Source: Campylorhamphus procurvoides (lineage: Eukaryota; Chordata; Aves; Passeriformes; Dendrocolaptidae). From it: 64,000 nt of DNA. The notes below the pieces were generated by a model, which made no database searches, was not told where the DNA came from, and worked only from the letters and a program-made list of their open reading frames with translations. A program made the translations under genes and the position numbers. The DNA is taken from assembly GCA_013396655.1 (NCBI GenBank), contig WBMV01001019.1:62001-126000 (forward strand), written 5' to 3'. Of the stretch, positions 11,146 through 23,600 are shown one piece after another (positions within the stretch are counted from its first letter, which is position 1; every line of letters begins with the position of its first letter).

Positions 11146-14099
11146 AAATTTATTCTAGGCAGGTTTACATAAACCAGGTTCTTATGCATGCATGGGTTTT
11201 CATCACTGTTTATATGGAGAGCTACCTTCCCAAATATGAAATTTATTTACAAAGTGCTTCACATAGCTTGGAAAGGCAGCAGTGATGAAGAGGAAGAGTG
11301 CTGAGAGTCCCACTGCAATCTGTTTGACAGTTCTGGAAATTTTTGAGGATATCCTGACGTGAAATCACTTACCAAACTATGCATGAGCTTAAGACCCTGG
11401 GAATTTAGGCTGCAGAACCCCCATCAGACAGCCACTCAGCATTCTGAGGAGTCAAATGGATCAGCAGGCATGAGACCTGACTGAATTGTGTTGTAACCTC
11501 ATCTAATTCAAACCTTCTCTATGAAATGCTTGTGCTGTAATCAGTCTGAGATCAGTCAGTCAAAGGGAAACAGTCTTTTGATCAGCTTTTCAAAAGCTCA
11601 TTTTATTATCAACAGCATTACCACTAGTGCAACAAGTACTATGCCATTTGTGTCCCAGGGCTCAAATAAAGACCAGTGGCCCATTTTGCCAGGTTTGAGG
11701 CAGATCTGCTAGGGCACAATCTGCCTCTTTCAGAGCAACTTTGCTGGAGTTCATATACAGTACCACAGATAATTGGGTCTCTAATCCATCTGTTAACTGT
11801 TAAAGTTCACATGACTTCACTTTATTCAGGAATTCTGTGACAAAATAGTCTGTTAGCTCATCTTAGATTCCCTTTATTCCCTGACACTATATAGAGAAGG
11901 CTTCTTTTTTCTCTTCTCCACTGCAAGTAATCATACAGTATATGAAAGGAGATCTGCCCACAGACTCCTCTGATTCTTATTCCCTTTTCCTGAAAGGACT
12001 TTTGCAGCTGTAAACTTGGAAATGACACTTCCTTTGACATTTCTCTGGCAATATCTACATTGAAAGCTTGGGAAAAATGCATTCATGCAAGGTTTCCTTG
12101 TAGCTGGCATTATTGTTTTAGTGAAAGAGAGGAAAGATGAAACAGATTATGGACAAAACAGTGAGTGCTTGCTAGAAAACAAAACTGTGGTTGGGGAAAA
12201 ATATTTTCATAATGCATTTGCTTATCCAGTCAAGTTAAATGTTATTTGCAATTGAATTATAACATCCTTCCTTTCAAAGTGAAAATTGTTTTTTGTCAAC
12301 AGTGTCTCACAAGAAGATTTTGCCATCATCTTGTAAATAAAATCATGATAATTTAACAGTATTTGAGGAATGAGTTGGAGGGAGTGTTTGTTGTCGGGCT
12401 TTTATAACTCTGGCCTGGCTTTCTTTAGCAAAGACCTCTTTTGAGCATCTTCAGTTTATTTTACAGTGCAGCGTTTGTGATCCCAGGCTTACTAGAATTT
12501 TGTGATCCCCTTAACTACCTTTTTCCTATTTGCATTTATATATGTCTTGACTATGTACAAATCCAGAAAAAAATAACCTGAGTTGGCAGTGTGTACACTT
12601 CCAAGAGATTCCCACTTTAAATATCTTCCCTCTGGGCAATATGTTTTAAAGATATCTCTGACTGTCCTCAGAGCTCATTTTCTTTAATCCTGGATTAGCC
12701 TTGTAGCCCTTCTTTACCTTTTCAAGTATTGCAAAGTCTTCCCTCCACCCCGCCACCTCCCCCCACCCAAAGCAGTAAGGAGAAAAGAACATAATACTCA
12801 AAATGATTTAAATTTTGACCAAAGCAACTAATAATCTCAGCATATCCTCCCTGGATTTCTAAACTTGCATAACATTTCATTGGCCTATGCAGGTAAATTA
12901 TTTTTCTACATCATCTTGATATTTTTAGAAAGAAGATTACAATTGCATCAAGACGTTTAAAGTATCTTCAGCAATCTTATCTATCTTGAATGTTCTTGAA
13001 TAAAAAATAGACTTGTATCCTTTGGCCATGCACACAAACAGTTGCAGTTAATTTGTTAAAACAGACATTTACTAATTGTAATCAGTGGTCAATGGTAACA
13101 AGGTGTAGAAGATGTAGGTGTAACACTCAAAAGTCACTTAGGCGTTTCCAGAGGTGATACTGAATCAAGGTCTCTAACAGCAGAACAAATGTTGATTGTT
13201 TGGGATCAAGGAAAAAAAATACATAATTATGTAGTAAAGGGGCTTCAAATGGAGAAGCTGTGTTATATAATTCTTTGTCAATGTCAGATATATTAAATGG
13301 AATTTCTGAGTTTTTATATTCCCTTTTCTAAGCTAGAATAGTAACGAGAGGATTAAAGACTGCTTCCATAAATCCTACTTCTTACACTGAATTGAAAAAT
13401 ACCATTTAAAAAGGCATTCATCTTCTCTCTGCAAGTGCAGAATTGCTGAATGACACTCAGATATTAACAAGCAACACTTTCAAATTATGTGGATCCATCT
13501 TAATATTGAAGACCCTTAGATCATGAAAAATCACTTGCAAAACAGAAATTGCCCTTTTTCAAAACCATCAAAATAATTTTGTCAGTCTGCAGTGGTGTTG
13601 ATGGCTTAAGCAATTACTTTTTAATGGAAGATTGTAAACACCTGCCAGAATCCTTCACATTGGTGGTTTATTAGCAGGAATACCCCTGCGAAACAACTAC
13701 TATTCTCTTAAAAAAATACCAAAAAACCCAACAAAACCAAAACAAAAAAACCCCAAAGAGCTAAAATAACAGCATCAATCAGTGAGGGGGAAAAAAAACC
13801 AAAACAAACCAAAAAATGAATAACAAAAAACCCCAAACATATGTAACACACCAAACCTGTCTTCATATAGGTTGTTATCTCGGCATATAAAATTACATTC
13901 AGTGTTTTAAAATGTTTTAATGTCTTGGCATGTTTATCCTGATTTCGTTAAGTATACTTCATAAGGTGAATGGTCTCCTTGCTAACTCTCACCCCTGTGC
14001 ATTGGAATTTGCTGGACATGATTTCATGATGTTATAGAGGAAAGCAAGGCTCCAAGGCATGGGTAAGGTAGCAACAGAGGTATATGAAAAAGAAGCTGG
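11146..14099. other. A+T-rich spacer, no gene recognised
   Basis: Mixed-sequence DNA without an identifiable exon or transposon. The main structure is the A-rich tract at 13710-13837, described separately. Confidence 0.55.
13710..13837. repeat. A-rich tract with AACC/CAAAA units
   Basis: Two A-rich blocks (13710-13757 and 13789-13837), made of poly-A broken by CC, CCCC and single C, are separated by about 30 bases of mixed sequence. The pattern resembles degenerate AAAACC repeats. Confidence 0.75.
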
Positions 14100-14860
14100 G
14101 TGAGATTTTGCACTCTTGCCACCAAACCAGCAGCCGGCGCAGACGAGACAGTGTTACAAGTTTAGAACAGCTGCCAACTAATGTTTGATCAGGGATAAAA
14201 TATGCCGAGGTGACAACATCTTGCTCCCCTGCATTTCAGGGACTATCATTAAAAATGCAGCAAGGCTCGTACAGGCCCAGAAGGTCCTATGTTCTCTCAA
14301 GATACAAGGGAGAGAGACAAGTTCACAAGATGTCAAGAACAATATCCATTTGTGTTTACTATGCAAACCCACTGAGTAACCTTTCTATGCATGTTTGTAC
14401 TAAGGACCATTGAGAATTTGGCGGGGGGGAGGAGGAAAGGCTGCTTAGAACAAGGGGCAAGGCAGCTGTGGAAGAACAAATGTGTGTTTGGGAAGTGGAA
14501 AGATGCTGCTGCACAGCTAAATGGCTTCTCTGGGGGTGAAAAAAAGCAATGCAAGATTAAAATATATGTACATTTATAGACAAACACAGCTAGAAAAGCT
14601 GCAGCACAGCTACTAGTTAGTGTCCGTAGCCTCTTCCCTCCACCCCTTTTAATAATATATTGATGTAAGCAGCTTGCGCATGCCAAACAAATTCTCTACA
14701 TAAAAAGTCAACTGTCGGAAGGAGGCTCATCAATCTGGCAAAGTGCACTCAGGTAGAATGCCTCTTGGGGAGCCCGCCCCAGCAGCCACGCTGCTCGAGG
14801 GAAGGGGATTGCTCCAGCTGATGGGCTCTTAAATGTTCAGTGCAGAGCCTTTCCACCAGT
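14100..14860. promoter_or_regulatory. Complex, possibly conserved noncoding block
   Basis: This stretch differs from its neighbours in being compositionally balanced. It is open in several frames on both strands (for example a 117-codon minus frame at 14333-14686), which reflects fewer A+T-rich stops rather than coding. It has a C+G-rich patch at 14766-14810 and repeated GCTGC/CACAGCT words near 14504-14520 and 14599-14612. I cannot match it to a known gene or repeat. A deeply conserved regulatory element is one explanation; an old unrecognised repeat is another. Confidence 0.3.
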
Positions 14861-14863
14861 TTA

Positions 14864-14905
14864 CAGGAAAAGTAATTGTTTTTTCAGGAAAAGTAGTTGT
14901 TTTTT
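14864..14905 (+). repeat. Two-copy 21-bp tandem duplication
   Basis: The 21-nt unit starting CAGGAAAAGTAATTG runs 14864-14884 and again 14885-14905, with one A-to-G difference (20 of 21 identical). The near identity suggests a recent slippage or duplication event. Confidence 0.9.
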
Positions 14906-15210
14906 CAGAAATGATGGCAATTTATTTCTCAGTGGTATTATGGGAGGCTATTGCAGATAATTGAACTGTAGGAAGGTCTGCTGTTCAAATGTCAGAGACA
15001 GCTAGCCAAATTCACTGAATCAATGCCTCTTTACTAGGGCAACAACCAGAGTAGATCCAGATGTAATGGGTAATAAAGGCAAAGACATATAATTTGCTAA
15101 TCAAATTAAAAACTTGTGAAAGTTTTGTTAAAGTTGCCAGGTATTATACTTGTGAAGGTTTTCTTAAATTACTAAACGTCATGTTTAAACTGCTAAATGT
15201 TAAACCACAA

Positions 15211-15624
15211 TGTTATGTATGTTATGCTGGTTGTGAGTTTTGGACTGTACTGATAAAGCGAAGACTCGCTGCCTTCATCTTTGAATCACCTAACAACCCC
15301 TAGCACGGGACAGAGCCCGGAGAGGGAATGAAGTGAAACTGAAAGAGAACAATCCCTAGCAACAGGACAGAGCCCAGAGCAGGAACAAAGTGGACTTTAA
15401 TTGGAAAATTCGAATGAAAGTGGGAACGGAGTGGATTTTGATTGGAGAAACCAAAAGAGAACAGAGTATAAAAGCGGACTAGAAACCCGTTACGGGCACG
15501 GTCAGTTGCGGAGCAGGAGACTCCCCAGTTGCCCAGCGTGCTGCTTTGCTCATTTTCCTTTAATTTTCCTTTAATAAAGTTTAATATTCCAAATTTTCAA
15601 GATTATGGTCTTTTACCTATAACA
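15211..15624 (+). mobile_element. Solo-type retroviral LTR with TATA box and poly(A) signal
   Basis: The stretch has the order expected of an LTR. A U3 region carries internal direct repeats (15298 and 15354, offset 56; 15382 and 15424, offset 42), with two ATTGG (inverted CCAAT) boxes at 15400-15404 and 15441-15445. TATAAAAG follows at 15467-15474 and AATAAA at 15573-15578, then a short U5 ending in ATAACA. The chosen start, TGTTAT at 15211, mirrors the ATAACA end. Another possible start is 15115. I see no internal retroviral sequence on either side and no clear target-site duplication, so a solo LTR formed by recombination between two LTRs is the likely origin. The retroviral family is not assigned. 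Confidence 0.75.
15298..15451 (+). repeat. Direct repeats in the LTR U3 (enhancer-like)
   Basis: A unit beginning CCCTAGCA and containing GGACAGAGCCC occurs at 15298 and 15354. A second diverged pair beginning GAAC and containing AGTGGA and ATTGG occurs at 15382 and 15424. Tandem U3 repeats are typical retroviral enhancers. The role is inferred from position upstream of the TATA box. Confidence 0.7.
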
Positions 15625-16758
15625 CAGAGATGTCCAGTTTGGAATTCTTTGCTGCAGTAGTCTAGGAGGCATGTCATTCATTCCTTCTCACAATTCTTAT
15701 TGTTTTGTCATTTCTTAGAATTCGAGGGAGAAGAAGAAATGTATTTATTTTTCTGCTGCACCTATGATTTTCCCACGAATGACTAAAAGGTAACACAACT
15801 TTAGGAGTGCTATGCAATATTGTTGAGCAGCTACAAAAGACACTGCTAGCACAGTTGAGTTAGGAAACACATTTTGTAGCTTCAACTATGATCAAAAATC
15901 ACTTGCCTCATTAATGTGGATATGATCTCCTTTTTTCCTGGGACTAATGATAAAGACCCTATATATTTCTATAGACAATATCACATGAATTAGCTAGATA
16001 ATTTCCATAATTGTTTAATGTTTTAGAAACTGAGGCCTGTGCTTTGGTTTTAACATCATAGATGTTGGTTAGTAGTGATTCTAATAAAAAAGCTTTGTGT
16101 TGTGGTGGGAGAACAATCTCTTAGACTAAAAACTGAAAGAGTAGGATAAACTTCTACTTTATTTTTAATAGAATGCTTAAACAGGACTTATTTTAAACAT
16201 TTTCATAAGATTAAAAATAGTGTAGTTGGCTTAGTAAACCAGTTAGATAAAGATTGAAAGCTTACATGAATGATTTACCCTCCATATTTTAGGAAAAGAA
16301 GCAAAAAATGTGTACAACTGGTTTTCAAAAATGAACAGTCAATTAAAGTATTTCAATTTTGAGATGATAATTGCAGGAAACATGGCAAACCACCATAAGT
16401 GCTAATAAAATAATCAGGTCTCAGGGAACTAAAAAAAATCTTTATCTCAGTAGAGCTGCACTGATTTCTTCCAGGGTAGATGATCAAAGGATATCAAAGG
16501 ATAAGAGTATTGAGAAGGTTATATCAGATTAGTTTTCCAAAACAGAACAATCTGTCACTATGAAGGTCATCTAGTTTGCTATTAGAGATGAGATCCTTTT
16601 GGCATCTTTCTTTACCAGCACAGACTATATAAATAGGAGACTCTAATATTAATCTAAAAATGTGACTTTACATATAGGTGGGTGACTAATACGAAGACAA
16701 CACTAATACTTTACTTGTGCTTAAATTAGTTGTGGAGATGTTTTTCAGTTTTGATATA
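15625..16758. other. A+T-rich spacer between two retroviral insertions
   Basis: No exon or additional transposon recognised. It separates the solo-type LTR from the deleted provirus by about 1.1 kb. Confidence 0.6.
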
Positions 16759-17133
16759 GTTGTTTGTGGAGGAATGGTTAGCAGACAAGGGACATGGACA
16801 AGGTATTGCCAACCTAGGCCTGATGGAAACAGAGGCCTAAACATGTCTGCTGACTACCCCTGCTACAGTCAAGGAGACTGAGATGCACGCTGTGTTTCAC
16901 ACCTAAAGCCTCTGCTCCTGGAACAAGTGCAACAACAAAGACTGTTATAGATAGAAGAGATGTGTTTTAAATTACTCTTTTCATATGTATAGTATGTGTA
17001 GTTTGTATTGCTGGTAAGCATGAATCAAGTTTAGAACCAAAAATTTTTGCAATTGGCCCTAGTAAAAAATGTCATAAAAATTATTGATGGATTTGTATAA
17101 TGAATTTGGCAAAAATTTGGAAACAAATTTTAA

Positions 17134-17280
17134 ATCATTAAGCACTGGAAATATCTGCAGCAAACATGCTTCATGATTACCAAACAGGACCTGGTAATTT
17201 TAGTAATTGTTGTAGTTGTGTTATTAATGATGCCTTTTCTAATCAGCCTGTTGCAAAGGGCCCTGCAATGGACAGTCTGA
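17134..17280 (+). pseudogene. Env-like C-terminal membrane-anchor remnant
   Basis: A frame open from just after the stop at 17131-17133 to TGA at 17278-17280 encodes 48 residues. From about 17194 it holds a run of roughly 20 mostly Val, Leu, Ile and Met residues, followed by a short tail with Gln and Arg. A hydrophobic anchor with a short cytoplasmic tail just before the polypurine tract is what the end of a retroviral transmembrane envelope subunit looks like. No start codon, surface subunit or fusion region remains, so it is a non-functional fragment. Alternative: a chance hydrophobic frame in T-rich DNA. Position within the bounded element favours env. Confidence 0.5.
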
Positions 17281-17302
17281 GCCATCTTTTTAACACAAAT
17301 AC

Positions 17303-17314
17303 AAAAAGGGGGAA
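17303..17314 (+). other. Retroviral polypurine tract
   Basis: Five A, five G and two A, followed at once by the presumed 3' LTR start at 17315. This is the usual plus-strand primer of reverse transcription. Its spacing from the env-like stop (23 bases) and the LTR end (about 305 bases) fits. Confidence 0.65.
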
Positions 17315-17619
17315 TTTTAGGGAAATTAACAGGCCTGTGGATTTCTTCACAGAGCAGGAGGAGTATGACCTTGGCCAGTCTGCTCTGTACTTGTGAAGAT
17401 AAGCAGCTTGCAAAGACTGTGAGAACTCAGAAGACAAGTGCAGAGACAGTAGCTTTGTAGCTATAGACAATGAGTGATTGTTTATGTATGTGAGCACCAG
17501 TAATGTTAATGCACATACACTTCAAGAATACTGTAATTGTAGCAACGCCATTAATAAACTCAGCTTTGTAGTTAATCAATACTGGATCGTCTCACTGCTC
17601 CATAAGCCCGCCTCCAACA
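17315..17619 (+). mobile_element. 3' LTR of the deleted retrovirus
   Basis: About 305 bp from the polypurine tract to CCTCCAACA, with AATAAA at 17553-17558. The start is decayed (TTTTAGGG where TG would be expected). No clear TATA box was found; a TATG-rich stretch near 17480-17488 is a weak candidate. Confidence 0.65.
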
Positions 17620-17625
17620 GTTGTT

Positions 17626-20600
17626 TAAGAGGTGACTTGGTTGAAAATGAGTAAGAATATCAATGCAATCTTTTTGGTTGGTTTAGCTGAATCCCGTTTT
17701 AGAGCAAAAAAACTCCTACCTGTCAACCAAACGTATATAAAACATTTTATTGCCTGCATATGAAACTCAGAAGAGCTTAATAAAGAGCTTTATTGCAGCC
17801 TTATGCTAACATGAAAGACAGAGTATGCTACTCTGAAAACAAAGTGTAAACCTTTTATGCTTTAGTAGCACTAGCATTCTTATTCCCTCAGGAGCCAGAA
17901 GAAGGTCAAGTAAACATGCAAAATATTTTTCTTTTCATAAGGAAGGTTGCTCAGAATTATTGCCAGTGTCCAACCTTAACTTTCTTCAAAAGCACTATAT
18001 CAGATACAGGCATCCTATGAAGGTATTGCTAAATTTCAAACAAAAGCAATAAAGCAGAAAGTATGAAATTTAGAAAATTAGTATTAAAACCTTTCCAAAT
18101 ATTAAGACTTTGAAAGATCAACCAATTACGAAGACCAACCAAGTTCAACAGTAATGAACTTGTTATTTTTTGATCATTTGCGGTCATCCTTTCATCGTTT
18201 CCAGTTAAAGAAATTGTGTTGCAAATAGCTACCTTTTTATTCTTTTCCTGCTGCACATATTCTTCCAATTATTTGAATGATGTCATACTCCAAGATCTGA
18301 AGTTTGACTCGTCCTTCTGTGATGAAGAATTTTGACCATGCTGACAACTTTGTAACATCATTGAAAACGATTAATGTGAGTAGTAAGCAATTATAAGATG
18401 CCTCTATTGTATGTGGAAATATAAGCACTAATCACATCACTGTGTTAAATCAAAAATAAACTGTTTTGGTTTGGTTCATGGGTTTGGTTTTTTTTTGATT
18501 GGTTGTTTTTTGGGGTTTTTTTGGTTGATTTGTTTGTTTGGGTTTTTTTCTTTGCCCCCTACATGCTTTTGTTACTTGCTATGATCCTTATAATTCTGAC
18601 TTCCTATCTTTTACTGCATTCTTTTTTGCCTTTTTCCTTTTCTTCTGACATTCATTGGTAGTTTTTCAAACTGTGAGAAAAGTTTGGATGTACACAAAGA
18701 ACTATCTTAAATCTGGTATTTTCTTGGATTAATTAGGAGAGTTAAAACACAAACATTGCCTTTCTGCTGGTGAGACCGAGAACATTAGAAACCATTAAAA
18801 ATGTCAAAGGAAAGTGAAATAATAACAAGCTATGTGAGAATTAGAGTTGTGTTTTGTGTGTAAAGGTTGTCAATTCTTTTAAGACTTTCACAAGTGTTTG
18901 TTAAAAGTCCCATCTCCTAGACCCTCTTGATAGGGCCAGAATCTAAGCACCCATTCATAAAAACGCAAACATTAAAATACTTGTTCTCATGGAGGAAAAA
19001 AAGAACAACACCTGAACATGTCACATGAAGGCATGACAAAGTTTCAAACAAATACAGAAAAGCAAACTCAAGAATGATGTAATATTTCTATTCATATTTA
19101 TACCTCACGTTAATAGCTCATAGAATTTAGGATATTTTGAGTCTTAATAAGCTGGATGGGATGACACAACATTGTCCATTATGAGTTACTTCAATATCTC
19201 TTATTTTTTATTCTGTCCCTTTCTTCCTTTCCACATTGTTCATATTCAGAGCAGTCATTTTATTTTTCCTACTTGGTACCAACTTGACTTCCTCCTGTGC
19301 CACATGTTGAGAAAGTTTTCCTTCAACCATGTGACAGGTGATTAGCATTTTAGCCATCAGCAACAACGTTGCGATGTCTTCACTTGAACAGGTCTTCCAC
19401 ACACAGCTTGAACTTCCCCCACTAGTAGATGCCACCTGCAATTGGTATCAGCGCCACGTGCACTCACAAAGGTGAAGGGTTACATAGTGCAGATTTGGTG
19501 GCAGGTCTGTAACTCATCAACAGTCCTACTGCTTTTAGCAGGTGGATGGGCTCCTGGCCTCCAGCCCCTTTTTAGAAACCACTTCAGAATTCATGGTGGG
19601 TCCAGCCCAGCCTTGTGCTGCAGCTGTCAACAGAGAGGAATTCCACTGAGTTCAGCAGGAAAGGGGATGAGACCAAAACTTTTTCCAGATTCTTTGAAAT
19701 ACATCATAAGTATCTGTACTGCTCTAAGTTCAGGCAAAATTTAGAGAATTAGTTATTTAATGTTTTATTTCTACCATTTCTGACTGTTCTATTTTTATCC
19801 GCAGCTTTCTAGGGGGCTGTGATTTTTAATTAACTTGTGCTAGAGCAGTATGTTACCAACAAACTTGGAGAACTTTGAGTTTTTTAAAGGGGAGCCTTCT
19901 CATTATGTGGGGTTTTCAGTGCTTGCTTGTCTCTACTAGTTAGAAGTCATAAATTAATTATAACCCTGCTTTGTAAACCAGTAGGAAAAAAACCTGTGAT
20001 ATGCTGGATATGATTAAGATATAAGAGCATAGAATTTGAGAGCAAACACAGAATTTTTATTGACTGGCTCATCCTTTAGCCTTTTTCTTGTGAAAATCAT
20101 TTTCAGTATAAGAAGAACTGCTCTTTCTTGAAAAAAAGATGTAAGCTTCATTTGCAAATGGAGTTATGACTATTTTAGATCAACCTTGCAATGAAAGCAT
20201 AAAAATAAAATAAAAAAATACAAATATGCAAATACATACATTCTTTACTTATGTCACAGAGAAGCAGCAAATAAAATCACAAACGGTCAGTATATAACCT
20301 CAAGAAGAAGTGTATCTCTCCCTGGAAACCATACCTGTTTTGCTTTACTGCAACAGAAGCAGTTATATAGCATTTGACACCTTTCCATCTCCACCTCGGT
20401 ATGTCTTTACCAATCTGCCATAGACTTGGAATTGTGACACCAGTCTTCTTGTGTCAATTCATCTTTATTTGCCTACTTGAAGAGTGGACCATCTAATACA
20501 TGCTTGAATTTCTTCCTTCTATCTCCTTTATATTAACAGGTGCTTAGAAGTCCTGTCTCAGTCTTAAATAAAACCACTTGAAACACATGACAATATGAAA

Positions 20601-23600
20601 CACATTAGAACAGTCAATGGAAAAAAAATAATAACAGAAGGCCCATTATGTGTGTAACTTTACTGCTGTATTGAGATTTGCTGTCATAAAACCAGGAATG
20701 TGAGACCAAAAAATGCAAATGAAAAGTAGTTTGTTATTGTAAGATGAATGGTCAATCTTTTGTCTTCTATTTCTGTTTGCTTGTGTTGGTTTTTATTGCT
20801 GTTCAAGAATTTTTAGAAGAAGGTAAAAACCAAAGGAAAAGGAAAACCCAGTGGATTTCTGCTTCATTATGTCACCTGCCTTTCATTTATGAAACTCAAT
20901 ATATTATTAAAGCCTCACCTCCAGCACTGAACTGGCCTTAAAAAATATTAAGACCCTTCTGCCCACCTTTTCTTTCCTTTTAATGTTTTTGGTGGCTTCT
21001 CCATATGATTCTGATCTTGTCACCTAATCTAGAGACCTACTATGTCAAAGGACACCATCTCACTGATGCTGCCTGCATCGGTTCTGCCTGAGCCCAAATA
21101 CACAATGACCCAGCCCAGTGAAGTGAGCCAGGGTACAGCAGATCAGCAGTATTGCTGACCTGCTTGGTGAAAGGCATCTGTCTCTGACTGCTCAGCTTCC
21201 CTGTATTCTGAGAATGTCAACAAAAATACATATTCCTGATCTCTACTCTCCTTTTTCTCTTTTGGGACTTTGTGTATTTTGTCACATTTAGAACTGAATG
21301 ACAGAAATAACCTTTTCCACCCACTAAGAAGGATAGCTTGACACAGAAAATTGACCTGGAGTCTTCTGTCTGAAGACAGTACTTTTTGATGAAAAACGGA
21401 CAGGTGGCAAATACTATGCAACTCTTTTTTTTTTTTTTGTGTTTCCTGTTCTCTGCCTTTCTAAAATTTAGCATGACTTTTAAAAAAATTTGACATACAA
21501 CTGATGAGATAAGTATTCTAAACTTTAAACTTGAGAAGTGTTTAAGTTTGTTGCTGTACACTAACAGATCACACATCTCTGACTCTCTGGTCCTATCACT
21601 TATTGAAATGAAACAAAACCAAACCACAAATTCTTGCTCATCGAGATGTGAGGCCCAATACAATGCTTGCTTCTGCCATAAGCATTACTCCTCCACAGAT
21701 CTGCAAAAGAGTGGAGAAGGCAAGGTTGTAAGGGATGCCAGCCATTTTTAAGAGTCATCTTCTGCAGAACTCTGAGTAGATGTACACAATCTCATGAACT
21801 GGTATAGGCTGTTTCTGGCAATATTTCTTATGAAGCTTGATGCCAGTGTGCTCATTCAGGGCATTACTGAAAGGTGGAGGAGGTTTTTGCTTTTATTAGT
21901 AGTTTTAGCAAGAGTTGGATACTGATGAAAATGTCCGTCTATCAGTGTAGTTGCTCTTCATGTGGCCTTGGCCATTGGTCCCTGAGAATCTGTAGCAATA
22001 ATATTGCTCTAAACTGTGTTTTCCACACTGTCCCCAATCTGTTCACAATCTGCTATCTCTTTCAAACATACATTCACTGAACACACAATGACTATCACAG
22101 TGTGTGCGTTTTTTAATTATAATCTTAAGATCTTCGGAATTCTTCAGACAGACATTCTATCTGGTTTCCATCTGTCTTTTCAGATGCTGTGTGAAATCTC
22201 AAAAGGATTTCACAATGTATTTTTGATTTTTTTGCGTTTAGGAAGAAAAGTTTTGCTCCCTGGGAGAAAGATACGACCACAGAATGAAAGTAACTGTTTT
22301 GGGTTTTTTTCACCACCAGTGAACGTCACACTGTTGTCAGCAATATTCACATGTTGTACGCCTTGTATTTTGACTGAAAGTGGTGTTGCATTTTCCTGAA
22401 CACAGAAGAGTGCAGAAAGAGCACACTGTAATGAAGGGTCCATATGCCAGTTTTAACTAAACTACTATTGAATGTTGTTAGAAATTTTCACTAGTTTCTC
22501 AAAGAATTTTTTTTTTTATCTTGCTGAGGGATTATTACCTCTTAAAATGATTGTCTTATTCTGCTTTGGTTTTCTTTAAAATGTTTTTCACTGCTTCACA
22601 TTCAATATTTTTTTTATTGTTCTTAAGTTGAATATCTGCTTCCAGTTTCTCTTCAAAGACCTAATGATTAGTCTATTGTTTTGTTTAAAGGATTTCCTTT
22701 TCTCAAATTATGCATTAGTGTTATTTTCATTTCTTTTCAGACACTGCAGTGGTGTTTTTTCCTAATGGCTGTTTTAAGTTGTTCCTTCATATTCCCTACT
22801 CCCTCATGGTTTTCACTATTTTTCATTTTAGCAGTGAACTTGAGCTGATTTAATCTGTCTCTTAGGGAAAAAAATCATCTTTGAAGTTTCTTCTAGCACA
22901 AACACTTGTAATATTTTCAGAGGTGATTGGAAAAGAAAGTGGTGACTTTTACTCCTATCATTTTGAATACCTTTTCTGTATCAGCTTTTATTATCATTTT
23001 CCCATAGGTTTCTATATGAGCTATGTACCAATTAAAGTCTAATATGGACTGTGTGAATTTAATATAGCCTACTTTTAAATTAAGAAACACAAATTTACTC
23101 TGTTAGTTGTTATTATGATGATGCTTTGAACACATTCTTTAAACACTGACTATTTTTCTCAGGAGTGTCATGAAAAAGTATTACTTTAGGTCTTGAGAAC
23201 TGATGTTTGTGTTTTGCTTTGTGGAGTTTTTCAGGAAGATTTTTTTTCTTGTTCTCACTGTCATCCGAGTCAAAATATAAGGTTCATTTATTTTGTCTAT
23301 GTGCTTATTTTTTAATTTCTTCTGTTTATGACTAATTCAAAGTGTGTACATATAGAGATACAATACTTGATATATATGCCCAACATAAAAATGCATTATA
23401 TGTTGTCTATTAGGCTTACATAATAACTATTGATAAATATTCTTTCTTTCTTTTTTTGGAATCTTACTTTTAAAATATTGTTCTGTTCTCACATATTGAC
23501 TTCAGCAAAATCAAAACTGCAAGGGCCTCAAGAAAAATTAAAGATTCCCAAGTATATTATAGCTTCAGACTTTCACTTAAGAGACATGATCGGGATGGGA

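Larger units (their letters stand above)
16759..17625 (+). mobile_element. Internally deleted endogenous retrovirus bounded by 6-bp duplications
   Basis: GTTGTT at 16759-16764 and again at 17620-17625 flanks an 855-bp insert. The insert starts TGTGGAGG (16765) and ends CCTCCAACA (17619), near-inverted termini as in retroviral LTRs. Inside lie a broken env-like membrane-anchor frame (17134-17277), a polypurine tract (17303-17314) and a 3' LTR of about 305 bp with AATAAA at 17553-17558. Gag, pol and most of env are missing. The left part (16765 to about 16980) may be what remains of a 5' LTR but shares only a short start with the 3' LTR. A 6-bp duplication is usual for alpha- and betaretrovirus-like elements, so that group is the likeliest; the exact family is not assigned. 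The copy is inactive. Confidence 0.72.

Noticed and set aside
11040..11285. 81-codon frame through the N run
   Set aside because: Contains unknown bases and homopolymer C; not interpretable.
14178..14686. Overlapping open frames on both strands
   Set aside because: Mutually exclusive frames on both strands reflect local base composition, not coding; no recognisable product.
17166..17396. 76-codon ATG frame across the retroviral polypurine tract
   Set aside because: Crosses from internal retroviral sequence into the LTR in a frame different from the env-like one; a shadow.
21217..21663. 148-codon minus-strand open frame, the longest in the window
   Set aside because: Biased composition with a lysine run from a poly-T tract, no domain, no splice context; expected by chance in a window this size.
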